Shown here: piece by piece, positions 59,148 to 64,000 of the stretch | Position numbering within the stretch: position 1 is the first letter of the stretch | How the letters are laid out: every line of letters begins with the position of its first letter | Assembly: GCA_033782935.1 (NCBI GenBank) | Contig: JAWQEG010000488.1 | Span: 682,001 to 746,000, forward strand | Length of the DNA stretch: 64,000 bases | Source of the DNA: Petrolisthes cinctipes | Taxonomy: Eukaryota > Arthropoda > Malacostraca > Decapoda > Porcellanidae | Direction of reading: 5' to 3' | Notes under the pieces: model-generated | Databases searched by the model: none | What the model saw: only the letters and a program-made list of their open reading frames with translations | Told to the model about the DNA's origin: nothing | Made by a program: the position numbers and the translations under genes

Positions 59148-59471
59148 GTGTTAGAGTATTTTCAAAATTCAGGCCCAAAACATGCTGAAAATCGATATTT
59201 TTGGTGCCCAAAGTCAATATGTGCATGTATCTTCTGTACCCGTTTATATCTCAAATTCAGGCTCAAAACACCCGAAAATTCAATATTTTGGGGTCCCAGA
59301 AGCAATCTGTACATGCCTACACAGTGCTAGAATATTTTCAAAATATAGGCTAAAAACATGCTGAAAATCGATATTTTAGGTGCCAAAATATCGATATCTC
59401 AAATTCAGTCCCAAAACACCCGAAAATTCGATATTTAGAGGTCCCAGAAGGTATCTGTACATGTCTACTCC
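59148..59471 (+). repeat. Lb1-S pair between block C copies
   Basis: Lb1 59148 follows S 59000 directly, so La1 is missing. S 59324 has 'ctgaaaatcgatatttt' and 'ccaaaatatcg' and leads into La1 59472. Confidence 0.85.
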
Positions 59472-62400
59472 GTGTTAGAGTATTTTCAAAATACAGGCCA
59501 AAAACATACTGAAAATCGATCTTTTAGGTGCCCAAAAGTCGATATGTGCATGCATCTTCTGTACCCGTTTATATCTCAAATTCAGGCTCAAAACACCCTA
59601 AAATTCAATATTTTGGGGTCCCAGAAGCAATCTGTACATGCCTACTCAGTGCTAGAATATTTTCAAAATATAGGCTAAAAACATGCTGAAAATCGATATT
59701 TTAGGTGCCAAAAAGTCGATATCTCAAATTCAGTTCCAAAACACCCGAAAATTCGATATTTAGGGGTCCCAGAAGCGATCTGTACATGCCTACTCCGTGT
59801 TAGAGTATTTTCAAAATACATGCTCAAAACATCCTGAAAATCGATCTTTTAGGTGCACAAAAGTCGATATGTGCATGCATCTTCAGTACCCGTTTATATC
59901 TCAAATTCAGGCTCAAAACACCCGAAAATTCAATATTTTGGGGTCCCAGAAGCAATCTGTACATGCCTACTCAGTGTTAGAGTATTTTCAAAATACAGGC
60001 CCAAAACATACTGAAAATCGATATTTTAGATGCCCAAAGTCAATATGTGCATGTATCTTCTGTACCCGTTTATATCTCAAATTAAGGCTCAAAACACCCG
60101 AAAATTCAATATTTTGGGGTCCGAGAAGCAATCTGTACATGCCTACACAGTGCAAGAATATTTTCAAAATATAGGCTAAAAACATGCTAAAAATCGACAT
60201 TTTAGGTGCCAAAAAATCGATATCTCAATTTCAGTCCCAAAACACCCGAAAATTCGATATTTAGGGGTCCCAGAAGCGATCTGTACATGCCTACTCCGTG
60301 TACGAGTATTTTCAAAATACATGCTCAAAACATACTGAAAATCGATCTTTTAGGTGCACAAAAGTCGATATGTGCATGCATCTTCAGTACCAGTTTATAT
60401 CTCAAATTCAGGCTCAAAATACCCGAAAATTCAATATTTTGGGGTCCCAGAAGCAATCTGTACATGCCTAGGCACTCAGTGTTAGAGTATTTTCAAAATA
60501 AATGCCCAAAACATGCTGAAAATCGATATTTTAGACGCCCAAAGTCAATATGTGCATGTAACTTCTGTACCCGTTTATATCTCAAATTCAGGCTCAAAAC
60601 ACCCGAAAATTCAATATTTTGGGGTCCCAGAAGCAATCTGTACCTGCCTACACAGTGCTAGAATATTTTCAAAATATAGGCTAAAAACATGCTGAAAATC
60701 GATATTTTAGGTGCCAAAAAATCGATATCTCAAATTCAGTCCCAAAACACCCGAAAATTCGATATTTAGAGGTCCCAGAAGGCATCTGTACATGCCTACT
60801 CCGTGTTAGAGTATTTTCAAAATACAGGCCAAAAACATACTGAAAATCGATCTTTTAGGTGCCCAAAAGTCGATATGTGCATGCATCTTCTGTACCCGTT
60901 TATATCTCAAATTCTGGCCCTAAACACCCGAAAATTCGATATTTTGGGGTCCCAGAAGCGATCTGTACATGCCTACTCCGTGTTAGAGTATTTTCAAAAT
61001 TCAGGCCTAAAACATGCTGAAAATCGATATTTTTGGTGCCCAAAGTCAATATGTGCATGTATCTTCTGTACCCGTTTATATCTCAAATTCAGGCTCAAAA
61101 CACCCGAAAATTCGTTATTTTGGGGTCCCAGAAGCAATCTGTACATGCCTACACAGTGCTAGAATATTTTCAAAATATAGGCTAAAAACATGCTAAAAAT
61201 CGACATTTTAGGTGCCAAAAAATCGATATCTCAAATTCAGTCCCAAAACACCCGAAAATTCGATATTTAGAGGTCCCAGAAGGTATCTGTACATGTCTAC
61301 TCCGTGTTAGAGTATTTTCAAAATACAGGCCAAAAACATACTGAAAATCGATCTTTTAGGTGCCCAAAAGTCGATATGTGCATGCATCTTCTGTACCCGT
61401 TTATATCTCAAATTCAGGCTCAAAACACCCGAAAATTCAATATTTTGGGGTCCCAGAAGCAATCTGTACATGCCTACTCAGTGCTAGAATATTTTCAAAA
61501 TATAGGCTAAAAACATGCTGAAAATCGATATTTTAGGTGCCAAAAAGTCGATATCTCAAATTCAGTCCCAAAACACCCGAAAATTCGATATTTAGGGGTC
61601 CTAGAAGCGATCTGTACATGCCTACTCCGTGTTAGAGTATTTTCAAAATACATGCTCAAAACATACTGAAAATCGATCTTTTAGGTGCACAAAAGTCGAT
61701 ATGTGCATGCATCTTCAGTACCCGTTTATATCTCAAATTCAGGCTCAAAACACCCGAAAATTCAATATTTTGGGGTCCCAGAAGCAATCTGTACATGCCT
61801 ACACAGTGCTAGAATATTTTCAAAATATAGGCTAAAAACATGCTAAAAATCGACATTTTAGGTGCCAAAAAATCGATATCTCAAATTCAGTCCAAAAACA
61901 CCCGAAAATTCGATATTTAGGGGTCCCAGAAGCGATCTGTACATGCCTACTCCGTGTACGAGTATTTTCAAAATACATGCTCAAAACATACTGAAAATCG
62001 ATCTTTTAGGTGCACAAAAGTCGATATGTGCATGCATCTTCAGTACCCGTTTATATCTCAAATTCAGGCTCAAAACACCCGAAAATTCAATATTTTGGGG
62101 TCCCAGAAGCAATCTGTACATGCCTACTCAGTGTTAGAGTATTTTCAAAATACAGGCCCAAAACATGCTGAAAATCGATATTTTAGATGCCAAAAGTCAA
62201 TATGTGCATGTATCTTCTGTACCCGTTTATATCTCAAATTCAGGCTCAAAACACCCGAAAATTCAATATTTTGGGGTCCCAGAAGCAATCTGTACATGCC
62301 TACACAGTGCTAGAATATTTTCAATATATAGGCTAAAAACATGCTAAAAATCGACATTTTAGGTGCCAAAAAATCGATATCTCAAATTCAGTCCCAAAAC

Positions 62401-62945
62401 ACCCGAAAATTCGATATTTAGAAGTCCAAGAAGGTATCTGTACATGCCTACTCCGTGTTAGAGTATTTTCAAAATACAGACCAAAAACATACTGAAAATC
62501 GATCTTTTAGGTGCCCAAAAGTCGATATGTGCATGCATCTTCTGTACCCGTTTATATCTCAAATTCTGGCCCTAAACACCCGAAAATTCGATATTTTGGG
62601 GTCCCAGAAGCGATCTGTACATGCCTACACCGTGTTAGAGTATTTTCAAAATTCAGGCCCAAAACATGCTGAAAATCGATATTTTTGGTGCCCAAAGTCA
62701 ATATGTGCATGTATCTTCTGTACCCGTTTATATCTCAAATTCAGGCTCAAAACACCCGAAAATTCAATATTTTGGGGTCCCAGAAGCTATCTGTACAGTG
62801 CTAGAATATTTTCAAAATATAGGCTAAAAACATGCTAAAAATCGATCTTTTAGGTGCCAAAAAGTCGATATCTCAAATTCAGCCCCAAAACACCCGAAAA
62901 TTCGATATTTAGGGGTCCCAGAAGCGATCTGTACATGCCTACTCA
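59472..62945 (+). repeat. Block C, copy 2 (3474 bp)
   Basis: La1 59472, S 59649, La2 59797, Lb2 59974, S 60150 (gtgcaag), La2 60298 (gtgtacgag), Lb2 60479, S 60655, La1 60803, Lb1 60980, S 61156, La1 61304, S 61481, La2 61629, S 61806, La2 61954 (gtgtacgag), Lb2 62131, S 62307, La1 62455, Lb1 62632, S 62798. Offsets to copy 1 are 4475, then 4299 after loss of one 176 bp Lb2, then 3798 after absence of one 501 bp trimer. The total difference of 677 bp equals 176 + 501. Confidence 0.9.
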
Positions 62946-64000
62946 GTGTTAGAGTATTTTCAAAATACAGGCCCAAAACATGCTGAAAATCGATATTTTA
63001 GATGCCCAAAGTCAATATGTGCATGTATCTTCTGTACCCGTTTATATCTCAAATTCAGGCTCAAAACACCCAAAAATTCAATATTTTGGGGTCCCAGAAG
63101 CAATCTGTACATGCCTACACTGTGCTAGAATATTTTCAAAATATAGGCTAAAAACATGCTGAAAATCGATATTTTAGGTGCCAAAAAATCGATATCTCAA
63201 ATTCAGTCCCAAAATACCTGAAAATTCGATATTTAGAGGTCCCAGAAGGTATCTGTACATGCCAACTCCGTGTTAGAGTATTTTCAAAATACAGGCCAAA
63301 AACATACTGAAAATCGATCTTTTAGGTGCCCAAAAGTCGATATGTGCATGCATCTTCTGTACCCGTTTATATCTCAAATTCTGGCCCTAAACACCCGAAA
63401 ATTCGATATTTTGGGGTCCCAGAAGCGATCTGTACATGCCTACTCCGTGTTAGAGTATTTTCAAAATTCAGGCCCAAAACATGCTGAAAATCGATATTTT
63501 TGGTGCCCAAAGTCAATATGTGCATGTATCTTCTGTACCCGTTTATATCTCAAATTCAGGCTCAAAACACCCGAAAATTCAATATTTTTGGGTCCCAGAA
63601 GCAATCTGTACATGCCTACTCAGTGCTAGAATATTTTCAAAATATAGGCTAAAAACATGCTAAAAATCGATCTTTTAGGTGCCAAAAAGTCGATATCTCA
63701 AATTCAGTCCCAAAACACCCGAAAATTCGATATTTAGGGGTCCCAGAAGCGATCTGTACATGCCTACTCCGTGTTAGAGTATTTTCAAAATACATGGCCA
63801 AAACATACTGAAAATCGATCTTTTAGGTGCACAAAAGTCGATATGTGCATGCATCTTCAGTACCCGTTTATATCTCATATTCAGGTTCAAAACACCCGAA
63901 AATTCAATATTTTGGGGTCCCAGAAGCAATCTGTACATGCCTACTCAGTGTTAGAGTATTTTCAAAATTCAGGCCCAAAACATGCTGAAAATCGATATTT
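62946..64000 (+). repeat. Right-end monomers, array continues beyond the window
   Basis: Lb2 62946, S 63122, La1 63270, Lb1 63447, S 63623, La2 63771 ('catggccaaaacatac'), Lb2-position monomer 63948 with 'aaaattcaggccc', cut by the window end after 53 bp. There is no sign of an array edge. Confidence 0.88.

Larger units (their letters stand above)
1..64000 (+). repeat. Satellite DNA array, 148/176/177 bp monomers, single orientation
   Basis: The motif gtgttag or gtgctag recurs every 148, 176 or 177 bp from position 4 to 63948, always on the plus strand, with no intervening non-repeat sequence. The same internal landmarks follow in order in every long monomer: a short dyad around 'ttttcaaaa', 'aaaatcgat', 'gtgcatg', 'cccgtttatatctcaaatt', 'aaaacacccgaaaa', 'ggggtcccagaag' and 'tgtacatgcc'. 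Monomers of 150-180 bp in long head-to-tail arrays with higher-order structure are typical of centromeric and other heterochromatic satellites in plants and animals. That this array is centromeric is an inference from form only. No inversion, transposon, LTR, tRNA, rRNA or telomeric repeat was seen. Confidence 0.98.

Noticed and set aside
1..64000. CRISPR-like regular spacing of repeats
   Set aside because: The period is 148-177 bp and the whole unit is repeated. There are no short direct repeats with unique spacers and no cas genes.
1..64000. Transposon, LTR, virus-derived, tRNA, rRNA or telomeric sequence inside the array
   Set aside because: I walked monomer by monomer from 4 to 63948. 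Every start-to-start distance is explained by 148, 176 or 177 bp with small listed indels, which leaves no room for an insertion.

Overview
The whole 64 kb window is one uninterrupted tandem satellite array in a single orientation. I see no gene, RNA gene, transposon or unique sequence in it. This points to eukaryotic heterochromatin, such as a centromeric, pericentromeric or subtelomeric satellite. The sequence does not identify the organism and I do not recognise the satellite family. The basic period is a nucleosome-sized monomer of 176-177 bp plus a shortened 148 bp form, about 385 monomers in all. GC is about 40% by hand count on one monomer.

The array has nested levels. (1) Each long monomer is an old dimer of about 89 + 88 bp halves that still match at roughly 60 of 88 positions. 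(2) Long monomers fall into La (177 bp) and Lb (176 bp) types. The short type S (148 bp) is a long monomer that lost 29 bp between two ATAT tetranucleotides. (3) La-Lb-S makes a 501 bp trimer. (4) Two diverged trimers alternate as a 1002 bp six-monomer higher-order repeat (HOR): La1-Lb1-S1-La2-Lb2-S2. (5) Segments of 1.0 to 4.1 kb have been duplicated on top of this, in tandem and at a distance. Labels used below: La1 has 'aggccaaaaacatac' and 'ctggccc'; La2 has 'catgctcaaaacatac' and 'gtgcacaaaag'; Lb1 has 'gatatttttggtgccc'; Lb2 has 'gatattttagatgccc'; S1 usually ends 'ggggtcccagaagcgatctg'; S2 usually ends 'gaggtcccagaaggtatctg'.

Layout: 1-6371 holds two related blocks (1-3364 and 4011-6371), the first containing an extra tandem 1003 bp copy. 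6372-23123 is an irregular 1002 bp HOR array with many private mutations and lost monomers. 23124-28361 is a 2619 bp tandem duplication. 30321 to about 33152 is a 1504 bp tandem duplication. A block of about 3-4 kb recurs at 26062-30143, 32828-36909 and 38895-41975. 43118-47204 is a 2132/1955 bp tandem pair. 51064-55321 is a ten-monomer 1642 bp HOR present about 2.6 times. 54997-59147 recurs at 59472-62945, shorter by exactly one Lb2 monomer plus one 501 bp trimer.

No genes act together here. The many short open frames arise because 501 is divisible by three, so the same frame reopens in every trimer. What is informative is the record of unequal exchange, microhomology deletion, monomer chimerism, CpG decay and a conserved short dyad that may matter for centromeric chromatin. 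Monomer starts given below are positions of the first base of 'gtgttag' or 'gtgctag' (or a variant of it).
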